Shown: piece after piece, positions 34,902-42,660 of the stretch | How the letters are laid out: each line of letters starts with the position of its first letter | How positions within the stretch are numbered: the first letter of the stretch is position 1 | Source: Dysgonomonas sp. 521 | Lineage (GTDB): Bacteria > Bacteroidota > Bacteroidia > Bacteroidales > Dysgonomonadaceae | Length of the DNA stretch: 64,000 nucleotides | Assembly: GCF_010501055.1 (NCBI RefSeq) | Contig: NZ_QVMO01000003.1 | Coordinates: 1 to 64,000, forward strand | Reading direction: 5' to 3' | Translations under genes and position numbers: made by a program | Notes under the pieces: generated by a model | What the model was told of the DNA's origin: nothing | The model's database searches: none | Seen by the model: only the letters and a program-made list of their open reading frames with translations

Positions 34902-35444
34902 ATGGCTAAGTACACCGAAGAACTGACCGAAAAAATAGTATCGCTTATAGAAGAAGATACATACACCGTTACCGAAATATGTAACCATCTGGGAATAACA
35001 CGAAAATCATTCTATGAATGGAAAGAGAAGAAACCGGAGTTCAGAGAAGCAGTAAACAAAGCTATCGAGCGCCGTAACGAAACATTGGGCATTATAGCCC
35101 GCAACTCCCTCAGACGTAAACTCGAAGGCTATACCCTGACGGAAGTACGGACTACATATATCCCCGACAAGGATAACCCCGACAAACTGGTACTAAAGTC
35201 GCGGGTGGTAAAAGAAAAGGAATACGCACCCGATACCCATGCCATACGGCTGACCCTTACGCCAAGTGATACAAAGTCAATCGGGGTAAATGAAGAACCT
35301 GCCGCCCTGACAATCATTGTACGCGATACAAAGACTGCCGAACAGTTGAACCTGTTGCAAAACAATCTGATGCACCCTGGGCAAGAAGGAGAGCCCTGTC
35401 GTCCCGTGCCTGACACAGGATTTCCCTCGTCTCAGGGGATTTGA
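34902..35444 (+). CDS. Phage terminase small subunit-like DNA-binding protein, orphan
   Basis: 180 aa. Residues 1-60 form a helix-turn-helix of the phBC6A51-like terminase small-subunit type (TVTEICNHLGITRKSFYEWKEKKPEF), and REAVNKAIERRNETLGIIARNSLRRKLEG continues the family's second helical part. No large terminase, portal or other phage gene is nearby, so it is an orphan. The last 25 residues (from HPGQEGEPC) are coded by DNA resembling dispersed intergenic repeats, suggesting the original C-terminus was replaced. Confidence 0.65.
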   Translation: MAKYTEELTEKIVSLIEEDTYTVTEICNHLGITRKSFYEWKEKKPEFREAVNKAIERRNETLGIIARNSLRRKLEGYTLTEVRTTYIPDKDNPDKLVLKSRVVKEKEYAPDTHAIRLTLTPSDTKSIGVNEEPAALTIIVRDTKTAEQLNLLQNNLMHPGQEGEPCRPVPDTGFPSSQGI

Positions 35445-35880
35445 AACTCCCCCTGCACGTAGTATCAGGGTTTGCAATCCAGATTTTCCCTGAATGAATA
35501 CCGGATTGCAAATCCTGAGAGTAAAGACTTTCGGATTGCAAATCCGAAAAAACGGGAGAGCGAGAGTATTTATTGCAACATTAGTTGTCCAACCCTTCCC
35601 CCTTCGGGTACTTCAATTCATTAGTCGTTTTTACCATAGTACATGACAAAAAAGATATACTATCATTCTAACCCTTCCCCCTTCGGGTACTTCCCTTTAT
35701 CAAAAGGGAAGAATGCCTGACGGATCAAAAGGCATCTGTCTTTGCTTTGCGACTCTCCCCTAGCTTCTCCCTCTCCTTTTGGGGAGAGCCGGGGTAGGGG
35801 CATCCCTACCCGACAAACGGGTAACCACAAGGGTTACCCCTACGGTCATGTCGTAATAAATATTTTCGATTACTTATTAC
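35445..35880. other. Gene-free stretch of nested palindromes
   Basis: No gene seen. Holds several hairpins of the words GGATTGCAAATCC and GGGTTTGCAATCC (35468-35550), two copies of AACCCTTCCCCCTTCGGGTAC (about 35590 and 35671), the end word AGTACATGACAAAA (35639-35652) and a short GTAGGGGC palindrome (35794-35843). Confidence 0.55.
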
Positions 35881-36204
35881 TAATGTGAATCAGTATTTCG
35901 TTTTGTTTAAATTATGTGTTCTTTAATTTTCTGCACAAAAACCATCAAGGTTTAAACTTTTTAGCATTGGCTCATACTGCCGCGCCCTCCCGGGCTTATC
36001 CTTCCTTTTGGCATTGCCCAAAAGGAAGCAAAAGGCTAGTGCTTTGTCCCTCGGCGACCCACCAACGGCTGGCCGGCGAAGCGGGGCGCAATGCTTTTTT
36101 GCTTACTTTTGGAGCTTTGGCCAAAAGTAAGGCAAGCAATCTGTGATTGCGCGCAGAATAAAAAATAAAAGAACATTTAACTTATCAACTACTGATTCGC
36201 ATTA
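35881..36204. mobile_element. TAATGYGAATCAGTA repeat element, 324 bp
   Basis: TAATGTGAATCAGTA (35881-35895) and TACTGATTCGCATTA (36190-36204) are inverted termini with one mismatch. Nested inside is a second inverted pair, TGTTCTTTAATTTTCTGC and GCAGAATAAAAAATAAAAGAACA, around a GC-rich core. The open frame at 35916-36146 lies in this core and is probably chance. Confidence 0.6.
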
Positions 36205-36315
36205 CTAAAAAAAGTAACGATTGAAAACGATATGATAACCGTCACTTTTGTCACTTTTTAACGTGTAGCTTACAACTTGTAACTCATAACTATCTCTGTG
36301 CCTCATAAAAAATCG

Positions 36316-36323
36316 TATTTTTG
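36316..36323 (+). promoter_or_regulatory. TAnnTTTG -7 box for recF
   Basis: TATTTTTG lies 23 nt before the ATG at 36346, and inside the longer open frame, which excludes the earlier start. It also follows a GTCACTTTTGTCACTTTT repeat at about 36242-36259. Confidence 0.6.
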
Positions 36324-36345
36324 TACCTTGATAATTTTTACGTGC

Positions 36346-37452
36346 ATGATATTAGAACGTTTATCCATACTTAACTATAAGAATATCGAGCAAACCGAAC
36401 TGAGTTTGTCTCCTAAAATCAATTGCTTCCTTGGAAGTAACGGTATGGGTAAAACGAACCTGCTGGACGCTATCTATTACCTCTCTTTCTGCAAGAGCCA
36501 CAGTAACCCGATAGACAGCCAGAATATCCGGCACGAAGCCGACTTTGCCGTTATACAAGGATGGTATCAACTGAATGACAAGCAGGAAGAATTTTTCTGT
36601 AGCCTGAGGCGTAAACAGAAAAAGCAGTTCAAACGGAACAAGAAAGAATATGAGCGCCTCTCAGACCATATAGGCATGTTGCCGTTGGTTATGGTTTCGC
36701 CTTCCGATACGGAACTGATAAACGGGGGCAGCGATGAACGGCGCAAATTCATGGACCTGTTCCTTTCGCAGTTCGACAAAGAATACCTGCATTCGCTTAT
36801 CCGTTACAACAAGGCTTTGCAGCAACGCAACGCACTGCTCAAGACGGATACACATATCGACGAAACCCTGCTCGAACTTTGGGATGAACAACTGATCGAA
36901 GAAGGAAAAGTCATTTACACGAAAAGGAAAGACTTTATAGATAAGTTTATCCCTACGTTCCAAAAATTCTATGATTTCATTTGCCTGTCGAACGAAAAAG
37001 TGGAACTGAAATACGAATCGCATTTCGACAATCAGGATTTTGCCTCATTGCTAAGACAACGGAGAGAAAGGGATAAAATACTGGGATATACCACCGTGGG
37101 AATCCACAAAGATGATCTGGATATGCAAATGGACGGATATTCGATAAAGCGGGTAGGATCGCAGGGGCAGAACAAAACTTATGTAGTAGCCCTCAAATTC
37201 GCCCAGTTCGACTTCCTCCGCAAAGCGACCGATACCACTCCGGTGCTGCTACTGGACGACATATTCGACAAACTGGATTCAGCCCGCGTGGAGCAGATTA
37301 TAAAACTGGTGCTGGATAAGGACTTCGGACAGATATTTGTGACCGACACCAACCGTGAGCATCTGGACGATATTCTCTCCCAGACCAACAGCAGTTACCA
37401 CCTTTACGAAGTAGATAAAGGGGAAGTCGCAGTAAAGAATAAAGCGCTATGA
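36346..37452 (+). CDS. recF: DNA replication and repair protein RecF
   Basis: 368 aa from ATG 36346 (MILERLSILNYKNIEQTEL). It loads RecA at gapped DNA through RecFOR. Walker A is FLGSNGMGKTNLLDA (about residues 30-44), the ABC signature-like VGSQGQNKTYVVAL and Walker B TPVLLLDDIFDKLD are near the C-terminus. Length is normal. It overlaps the next gene by 4 nt (ATGA) and is therefore coupled to DUF721. Confidence 0.95.
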   Translation: MILERLSILNYKNIEQTELSLSPKINCFLGSNGMGKTNLLDAIYYLSFCKSHSNPIDSQNIRHEADFAVIQGWYQLNDKQEEFFCSLRRKQKKQFKRNKKEYERLSDHIGMLPLVMVSPSDTELINGGSDERRKFMDLFLSQFDKEYLHSLIRYNKALQQRNALLKTDTHIDETLLELWDEQLIEEGKVIYTKRKDFIDKFIPTFQKFYDFICLSNEKVELKYESHFDNQDFASLLRQRRERDKILGYTTVGIHKDDLDMQMDGYSIKRVGSQGQNKTYVVALKFAQFDFLRKATDTTPVLLLDDIFDKLDSARVEQIIKLVLDKDFGQIFVTDTNREHLDDILSQTNSSYHLYEVDKGEVAVKNKAL

Positions 37453-37742
37453 GAAAGCGGAATACGGAAAGCATAGGCGAGGTGCTCAGGCAATTCTTTG
37501 AAGAGAACCCGTTCTTCAAAAGGAAGTTTGCAGAAAGCAGGGCGGTCACAGGCTGGTCTCAGTTGCTGGGATCAATGATTGCCTCTTATACAACAAATAT
37601 CTACCTGAGAAATGGGGTACTGTATGTATCATTGAGTTCATCCGTATTACGTTCGGAGCTGATAATGGCAAAAGACAGACTAATTACTAAATTGAACGAA
37701 CACGCAGGCATGCCTGTCGTGAACGATATAATATTCAGATAA
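37449..37742 (+). CDS. DUF721 domain-containing protein (DciA-like)
   Basis: 97 aa. Recognised by IGEVLRQFFEENPFFKRKFAESRAVTGWSQLLG and the beta-strand part IYLRNGVLYVSLSSSVLRSEL. DUF721 includes DciA, a loader of the replicative helicase, and in this phylum the gene commonly follows recF. The start codon overlaps the recF stop, so they are translationally coupled, which fits a shared job in replication or repair. Basic and soluble, as expected for DNA contact. Confidence 0.85.
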   Translation: MRKRNTESIGEVLRQFFEENPFFKRKFAESRAVTGWSQLLGSMIASYTTNIYLRNGVLYVSLSSSVLRSELIMAKDRLITKLNEHAGMPVVNDIIFR

Positions 37743-37753
37743 AAAACAAATAA

Positions 37754-38185
37754 ATGGAAATCAAACCAGAGACATTTAAAGCTACACTTCCGGTTCAAAT
37801 CCGGTTCAACGATATTGATGCCTTAGGACATATTAATAATAACATCTATTTCAGCTTTTTCGACTTAGGAAAAACCAACTATTTTGATGTAATCAAACCC
37901 ACTACCGTAAGCTGGACTGAGGGATTGATCGTAGTAGCTCATATAAGCGTAGACTTCTTCTCCCCCATTTACTATAAGGAGAGCATTGCCGTAGATACCA
38001 AAGTTATAAAACTGGGAGACAAAAGCGGTGTATTCCTGCAACAGATACGGAATATAAAGAACGATGAAGTAAAGTGCCGTTGCGAGTCTACTTTTGTCAC
38101 TTATAATGCAGATACGCAGTCGTCGATGCATATACCTGAGGTATGGCGCAAAGCCATCTCTGAATATGAAGGGCTGGAATTGTAA
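37754..38185 (+). CDS. Hotdog-fold acyl-CoA thioesterase
   Basis: 143 aa, a 4HBT-type hotdog domain. The active-site block is RFNDIDALGHINNNIYFSFF, with the catalytic Asp and the conserved GH-N. Strand PIYYKESIAVDTKVIKLGDKSGVFLQQI follows. It should hydrolyse acyl-CoA or acyl-ACP thioesters in the cytoplasm, but chain length is not deducible. It is 11 nt after DUF721 and probably in the recF transcript. Confidence 0.88.
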   Translation: MEIKPETFKATLPVQIRFNDIDALGHINNNIYFSFFDLGKTNYFDVIKPTTVSWTEGLIVVAHISVDFFSPIYYKESIAVDTKVIKLGDKSGVFLQQIRNIKNDEVKCRCESTFVTYNADTQSSMHIPEVWRKAISEYEGLEL

Positions 38186-38221
38186 AGAGACCGCTTTACC
38201 AGCCTCTTTACATATATGATA

Positions 38222-39214
38222 TTATTCCGCTTTTTTAGCGAATGTGTCGGGATAGGTAACCGGGTACAGCTTTTCGCCTCCTAGCAGCCTGATGTAGGTG
38301 GAGAAAGTACGCTGTCCTTCCTGAAGTTCGATTACGCGGCAACCATTCTTACCCAGATTGTTATATTCGGTATTTCCTCCCGAGAAACGGCCGTAAGCAA
38401 GGTATATGTTATAGTAGTCGCCAATGTAGTCATTGTCGTGGTCGTGCCCTGCAAAGGTACCCATCACATCCCCGGCCTCACGCATGGCAGCAAACATACC
38501 TGTATTCAGCTTACCATTGCATTCGGTTTCGTCCTTGCTGCCTATCAGCTGGTCATACTTTTCAGCTTTCATCCGGGCATATTCGGCCAAAGGTATATGG
38601 AAGAAAGCCAGAGCCGGGAGCGGGTTGCCTCCATTCTCTTTTGTATAGGCCGCGCTTTCCTTATTATACCATTCTATCTGATTGAAAGAGAGCCAGTCGT
38701 AAGTACCAAGCCCTTTTATAGGAGTATAGGCTCCCGAATCGAAAAAGTATAGTACAGACATTGTCTTATCATCAAGGCCTTTTACTTCAAGTATATAGTT
38801 ACCAATGCCTTTCAACGATTTATCTCCGGCCTGTGCCAGGCAATATGGTTTCTGAACAACAAAGTCCATTAGCTCCTGCCTGCTCATCCCATGTTCATCA
38901 TCATGGTTACCAAAGACATAAGCCCAGGGTATCAACCTGTCTATTACAGGGTTAAACACATCATCCAAGCCATCCTTTACAGGTTTGGCATAGATGACGT
39001 CCCCGGTGAAAACGACAAGGTCGGGCTGTTCTGCATCAAGCACTTCATTGATTAACTTAATGGCTACAGCAGACTCGGGGTTCTCTTTCTGATAATGAAC
39101 ATCTGTAAACTGGATAATCTTGAACTTGCCATCAGCATTAAATTGCAATGGTTTTTTCTGGGCAATCATAGAGATAGAGAACAGGGCAAATAATGTAATA
39201 ATAATGTAACGCAT
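38222..39214 (-). CDS. Secreted metallophosphoesterase (Dcr2-like)
   Basis: 330 aa. A signal peptide (about 1-19, MRYIIITLFALFSISMIAQ) precedes a calcineurin-like fold. All five metal motifs are visible: IIQFTDVHYQ (D-x-H), VVFTGDVIY (GD), VFGNHDDEHG (GNH-D/E), AFFHIPL (H) and FAGHDHDND (GHxH). Catalysis needs two metals and would release phosphate from a phosphoester in the periplasm. The substrate is unknown. It is convergent with the thioesterase gene. Confidence 0.87.
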   Translation of the reverse strand: MRYIIITLFALFSISMIAQKKPLQFNADGKFKIIQFTDVHYQKENPESAVAIKLINEVLDAEQPDLVVFTGDVIYAKPVKDGLDDVFNPVIDRLIPWAYVFGNHDDEHGMSRQELMDFVVQKPYCLAQAGDKSLKGIGNYILEVKGLDDKTMSVLYFFDSGAYTPIKGLGTYDWLSFNQIEWYNKESAAYTKENGGNPLPALAFFHIPLAEYARMKAEKYDQLIGSKDETECNGKLNTGMFAAMREAGDVMGTFAGHDHDNDYIGDYYNIYLAYGRFSGGNTEYNNLGKNGCRVIELQEGQRTFSTYIRLLGGEKLYPVTYPDTFAKKAE

Positions 39215-39364
39215 GTTTTATGTATTTAGATAAATTATGTTCTAACAAGAGTATTACAAAGGTATAATCTTTTAAACTCACAGACAATCATAGTTTGAAT
39301 AAAAGACAATCATTAATCAAAATAAAAAAATCGCAAGGAATATTTGTTACTTTCATTTTTTTTA

Positions 39365-39372
39365 TATCTTTG
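39365..39372 (+). promoter_or_regulatory. TAnnTTTG -7 box of the trp operon
   Basis: TATCTTTG lies 21 nt before the trpL start codon, so transcription of the leader is expected to start at about 39379. Confidence 0.7.
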
Positions 39373-39393
39373 CAGAAACAAAAAGTAAGAAGA

Positions 39394-39453
39394 ATGGATT
39401 TTCTATTAACAAATACATTTTGGTGGTGGCGCTCTCAACTCAAAAAGTCGTGA
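39394..39453 (+). CDS. trpL: Tryptophan operon leader peptide
   Basis: 19 codons: MDFLLTNTFWWWRSQLKKS. Codons 10-12 are three consecutive Trp (TGG at 39421-39429). It lies between the promoter box (39365-39372) and a strong terminator (39501-39533) upstream of trpB. The stop-codon region (TCGTGAG, 39448-39454) can pair with CTCACGA (39515-39521) inside the terminator. A ribosome stalled at the Trp codons would leave that region free and open the antiterminator, while one reaching the stop would hide it. This is classic attenuation by low charged tRNA-Trp. No Shine-Dalgarno sequence is needed in this phylum; AAGTAAGAAGA precedes the ATG. Confidence 0.88.
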   Translation: MDFLLTNTFWWWRSQLKKS

Positions 39454-39500
39454 GCCAAATTGGTATGTATTTATAAATAGAAAGTTTATATCAAAAATAC

Positions 39501-39533
39501 AAAGCCTGTCGTAACTCACGATAGGCTTTTTTT
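39501..39533 (+). terminator. Attenuator of the trp operon
   Basis: AAAGCCTGTCGT (39501-39512) pairs with ACGATAGGCTTT (39518-39529) with one G-U pair, 5-nt loop, then TTTTTTT. The alternative pairing of 39515-39521 with 39448-39454 would disrupt it. Confidence 0.9.
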
Positions 39534-39561
39534 ATGACAATAAAATAAACACAAATATAAA

Positions 39562-40746
39562 ATGGAAAAGTTTGCAGTTGATACAAACGGTTTTTACGGA
39601 GAATTTGGAGGAGCATATATCCCCGAGATTCTATACGACAATGTGGAGACATTAAAAAACTCATATCTCAGGATTATAAATGATCCCGGCTTTCAGAAAG
39701 AATACAATGATTTGCTAAGAGACTATGCAGGACGGCCTTCACCTCTCTATCTGGCAAATCGTTTGTCCGAGAAATACGGATGTAAAATATACCTCAAACG
39801 TGAAGACCTCAACCATACCGGTTCGCATAAAATAAACAATGCACTGGGGCAAGTACTGATTGCACGCCGTATGGGAAAGACCCGTATTCTGGCAGAGACA
39901 GGTGCAGGTCAGCATGGCGTGGCAACCGCTACAGTTTGTGCCCTGATGAATATGGAATGCATTGTTTACATGGGTGCTACGGATGTTGCCCGCCAAAAAC
40001 TCAATGTACAGAAAATGGAAATGCTGGGAGCGACAGTAGTACCGGTAACCAGTGGTAATATGACGCTGAAAGATGCTACCAACGAAGCTATACGCGACTG
40101 GTGTAGCCATCCATCCGATACATATTACGTGATTGGTTCTACTATAGGTCCTCATCCCTATCCTGATATGGTGGCTCGCCTACAGTCTGTTATCAGCCAG
40201 GAAATTCGCAAACAACTGAAAGAAAAAGAAGGACGTGAAACCCCTGACTGTCTTATTGCTTGTGTAGGTGGAGGAAGTAATGCTGCGGGAACAATCTATC
40301 ATTTTATAGACGAACCGCAGACTAAGATCGTGTTGGCTGAAGCTGCCGGTAAAGGAATAGATACCGGAGAATCTGCTGCAACCATCCATCTGGGCAGACG
40401 GGGTATTATACATGGCTGCAAAACCCTGATTATGCAATCGGAAGACGGACAAATAGAAGAGCCGTATTCCATCTCTGCCGGGCTCGATTATCCGGGTATC
40501 GGCCCAATGCATGCTCATCTTTCACAAATAGGACGTTCAGAGGTGCTTGCAGTAACTGATGATGAGGCAATGCAGGCCGCATTTGAACTGACAAAACTGG
40601 AAGGGATTATCCCTGCTATTGAATCTGCACATGCTTTGGGAGCGTTGGAGAAAAAGAAGTTCGAAGCTGATGATGTGGTTGTACTTTGCCTCTCCGGCCG
40701 TGGAGATAAAGATATGGAGACGTATATTAATTATAAGAGCCGTTAG
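39562..40746 (+). CDS. trpB: Tryptophan synthase beta chain (TrpB1)
   Basis: 394 aa. It condenses indole with serine using PLP, normally in a complex with TrpA. The PLP lysine is Lys90 in HTGSHKINNALGQ. ETGAGQHGVATA and the phosphate-binding CVGGGSNAAG follow, and LSGRGDKD marks the C-terminus. Length matches the canonical TrpB1 type. It is the first structural gene behind the attenuator. Its stop codon TAG lies within the first unit of a heptamer array, so the end of the gene merges with repeat DNA. Confidence 0.96.
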   Translation: MEKFAVDTNGFYGEFGGAYIPEILYDNVETLKNSYLRIINDPGFQKEYNDLLRDYAGRPSPLYLANRLSEKYGCKIYLKREDLNHTGSHKINNALGQVLIARRMGKTRILAETGAGQHGVATATVCALMNMECIVYMGATDVARQKLNVQKMEMLGATVVPVTSGNMTLKDATNEAIRDWCSHPSDTYYVIGSTIGPHPYPDMVARLQSVISQEIRKQLKEKEGRETPDCLIACVGGGSNAAGTIYHFIDEPQTKIVLAEAAGKGIDTGESAATIHLGRRGIIHGCKTLIMQSEDGQIEEPYSISAGLDYPGIGPMHAHLSQIGRSEVLAVTDDEAMQAAFELTKLEGIIPAIESAHALGALEKKKFEADDVVVLCLSGRGDKDMETYINYKSR

Positions 40747-40798
40747 CCATTAGCTGTTAGCCGTTAGCCGTTAGCTGTTAGCTGTTAGCTGTTAGCAA
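40743..40798 (+). repeat. Heptamer array left of the S23 gene
   Basis: Eight units of a 7-bp word TTAGCYG (variants TTAGCCA, TTAGCAA), starting one base before the trpB stop codon and ending 17 nt before the S23 start. The inverted counterpart is at 41177-41209. Confidence 0.85.
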
Positions 40799-40814
40799 CC
40801 TAAATATTGAAGAT

Positions 40815-41165
40815 ATGAAGAATTATAAGCAATTAATTGTTTGGCAAAAAAGTGTTGATTTAGTAAAACAGGCATATTTACTAACAAAGCAATTACCACA
40901 AGAAGAAAAATTCGGAATCATCAGCCAAATTAATAGAGCTTCGGTTTCTATTCCTGCGAATATAGCAGAAGGAAGTAGCCGAGATAGCGATAAAGATTAT
41001 TGCCGTTTTCTTCAAATTGCATTAGGTTCAGCTTTCGAATTACAAACATATTCTATTCTCATAAGAAAATTGGAATGGAAGCCTTCGAATCTTGACGATT
41101 TCGAATACTTACTTGAAGAGATTATAAAAATGTTGCATAGTTTTATCAGACAGATAAAGAATTAA
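40815..41165 (+). CDS. S23/four-helix-bundle protein inserted in the trp operon
   Basis: 116 aa. Recognised from YKQLIVWQKSVDLVKQAY, IISQINRASVSIPANIAEG and YCRFLQIALGSAFELQT, the signature of the four-helix bundle proteins first found in intervening sequences of 23S rRNA genes and related to Avd of diversity-generating retroelements. It has no known role in tryptophan synthesis. Inverted heptamer arrays flank it (TTAGCYG at 40743-40798, its complement at 41177-41209), marking the inserted segment. The trp genes continue right after it. Confidence 0.85.
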   Translation: MKNYKQLIVWQKSVDLVKQAYLLTKQLPQEEKFGIISQINRASVSIPANIAEGSSRDSDKDYCRFLQIALGSAFELQTYSILIRKLEWKPSNLDDFEYLLEEIIKMLHSFIRQIKN

Positions 41166-41176
41166 TCATAAAAAAA

Positions 41177-41209
41177 GCTAATGGCCAACAGCTATTAGCT
41201 AACAGCTAA
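41177..41209 (-). repeat. Inverted heptamer array right of the S23 gene
   Basis: The minus strand reads four to five degenerate TTAGCTG-like units. With the left array it would let the RNA fold around the S23 gene. Confidence 0.75.
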
Positions 41210-41213
41210 AAAG

Positions 41214-42620
41214 ATGAAATACAATATACAAGTAAAAACAAAAAATCTTCTTGCCGACCTTCAAACTCCGGTTGGCATCTACCTAAAAGTGAGGGATGTA
41301 TATCCCGAATCGGCTTTGCTCGAAAGTTCGGATTATCACGGAGGGGAGAATAGTTATTCATTTATAGGAATAAGCCCTATCGCCAGATTTAAAGTTGAAA
41401 ACGATGAGATAACCACTACTTATCCCGATAATACAACCAGGCAGGAAACACTCTTAGGTCATCAGAAATTGACTGATAAATTTAATAGTTTCATCAAGCA
41501 ATTTAATGTACAGGGGGAGAATAAAACAAATATAAATGGCTTCTTCGGTTATACTTCTTATGATGCTATACGCTACTTCGAAGCAGTTGACCCTGTGAAT
41601 ACAAAACTAAAAAATGCCGACCTTCCCGAGTTCTATTATATATTATACCGCTTCATTCTGGTAATCAATCATCTGAAAAATGAGCTAACCATAGTTGAAA
41701 ATATCGTGGACGGTACACAAGAGAAAACGCCTGAACTTGAAGCAATTCTCACAAACAATAATATTGCATCTTATAACTTCGAAGCTATCGGAAATGAACA
41801 ATCCATGATTACGGATGATGAGCATCAGGAAATGATAAAAAAAGGAATCGCTCATTGCAAACGTGGAGATGTATTTCAGATTGTACTGTCCCGCTGCTTT
41901 ACACAAAAATTTGCGGGTGACGACTTCAAGGTATACCGTTCGCTCCGTTCTATAAATCCTTCCCCTTATCTATTCTATTTTGATTTTGGTTCTTACCGTA
42001 TTTTCGGTTCATCGCCCGAAACACACTGTAAAATAACAAAAGGGAAAGCATATATAGACCCTATCGCTGGAACTTACTTCCGCACAGGAGATGATGAAAA
42101 AGACCGCATCCTGTCCGAAAACCTGTTGAATGACGAAAAAGAAAATGCCGAACATGTTATGCTTGTCGATTTAGCCAGAAATGACCTCAGCCGCAATTGT
42201 CACGATGTACAAGTTGAATTTTATAAGAATATACAATTTTATTCACATGTTATCCATCTGGTTTCTCGTGTCAGTGGCATTGTAAATGAAGGAAATAATA
42301 ATATTTCGGTATTTGCGGATACATTTCCGGCAGGCACATTGTCCGGAGCGCCCAAAGTAAGGGCTATGCAATTGATACGCGATATTGAGAAACAAATGCG
42401 TGGCGTATATGGCGGGTGTATCGGCTATATTGGTTTCAACGGAGACTTGAATCAGGCGATTACCATCCGTACATTCCTCAGCCGCAATAATACACTTTAT
42501 TATCAGGCCGGAGGAGGTATTGTCTCTAAATCTAACCCCGAAACTGAAGTGATGGAAGTAAAGAACAAATTGGGTGCTTTGACTAAGGCCGTTAAGTTTG
42601 CAGAAGAATTAAGAAATTAA
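41214..42620 (+). CDS. trpE: Anthranilate synthase component I
   Basis: 468 aa. It converts chorismate to anthranilate using ammonia from TrpG. The N-terminal Trp feedback site has LLESSD (about residue 35), and the chorismate-binding core carries DPIAGTYFRTGDDEKDR, MLVDLARNDLSR, FPAGTLSGAPKVRAM and YGGCIGYIGF. Length is normal and no residue of the core looks lost. It starts 4 nt after the heptamer array and is followed by a short C-rich palindrome before trpG. Confidence 0.95.
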   Translation: MKYNIQVKTKNLLADLQTPVGIYLKVRDVYPESALLESSDYHGGENSYSFIGISPIARFKVENDEITTTYPDNTTRQETLLGHQKLTDKFNSFIKQFNVQGENKTNINGFFGYTSYDAIRYFEAVDPVNTKLKNADLPEFYYILYRFILVINHLKNELTIVENIVDGTQEKTPELEAILTNNNIASYNFEAIGNEQSMITDDEHQEMIKKGIAHCKRGDVFQIVLSRCFTQKFAGDDFKVYRSLRSINPSPYLFYFDFGSYRIFGSSPETHCKITKGKAYIDPIAGTYFRTGDDEKDRILSENLLNDEKENAEHVMLVDLARNDLSRNCHDVQVEFYKNIQFYSHVIHLVSRVSGIVNEGNNNISVFADTFPAGTLSGAPKVRAMQLIRDIEKQMRGVYGGCIGYIGFNGDLNQAITIRTFLSRNNTLYYQAGGGIVSKSNPETEVMEVKNKLGALTKAVKFAEELRN

Positions 42621-42660
42621 GCCCCCTAAATCCCCCGAAGGGGACTTAAACGACAAGAAG

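Noticed and set aside
35916-36146. 76-aa plus-strand open frame at 35.9 kb
   Set aside because: It lies in the GC-rich core of an inverted-repeat element, with composition set by the repeat.
40743-40798. Heptamer array considered as CRISPR
   Set aside because: Unit length is 7 bp with no spacers; no cas genes are nearby.
40815-41165. S23 protein considered as Avd of a diversity-generating retroelement
   Set aside because: No reverse transcriptase, template repeat or variable repeat is visible near it.
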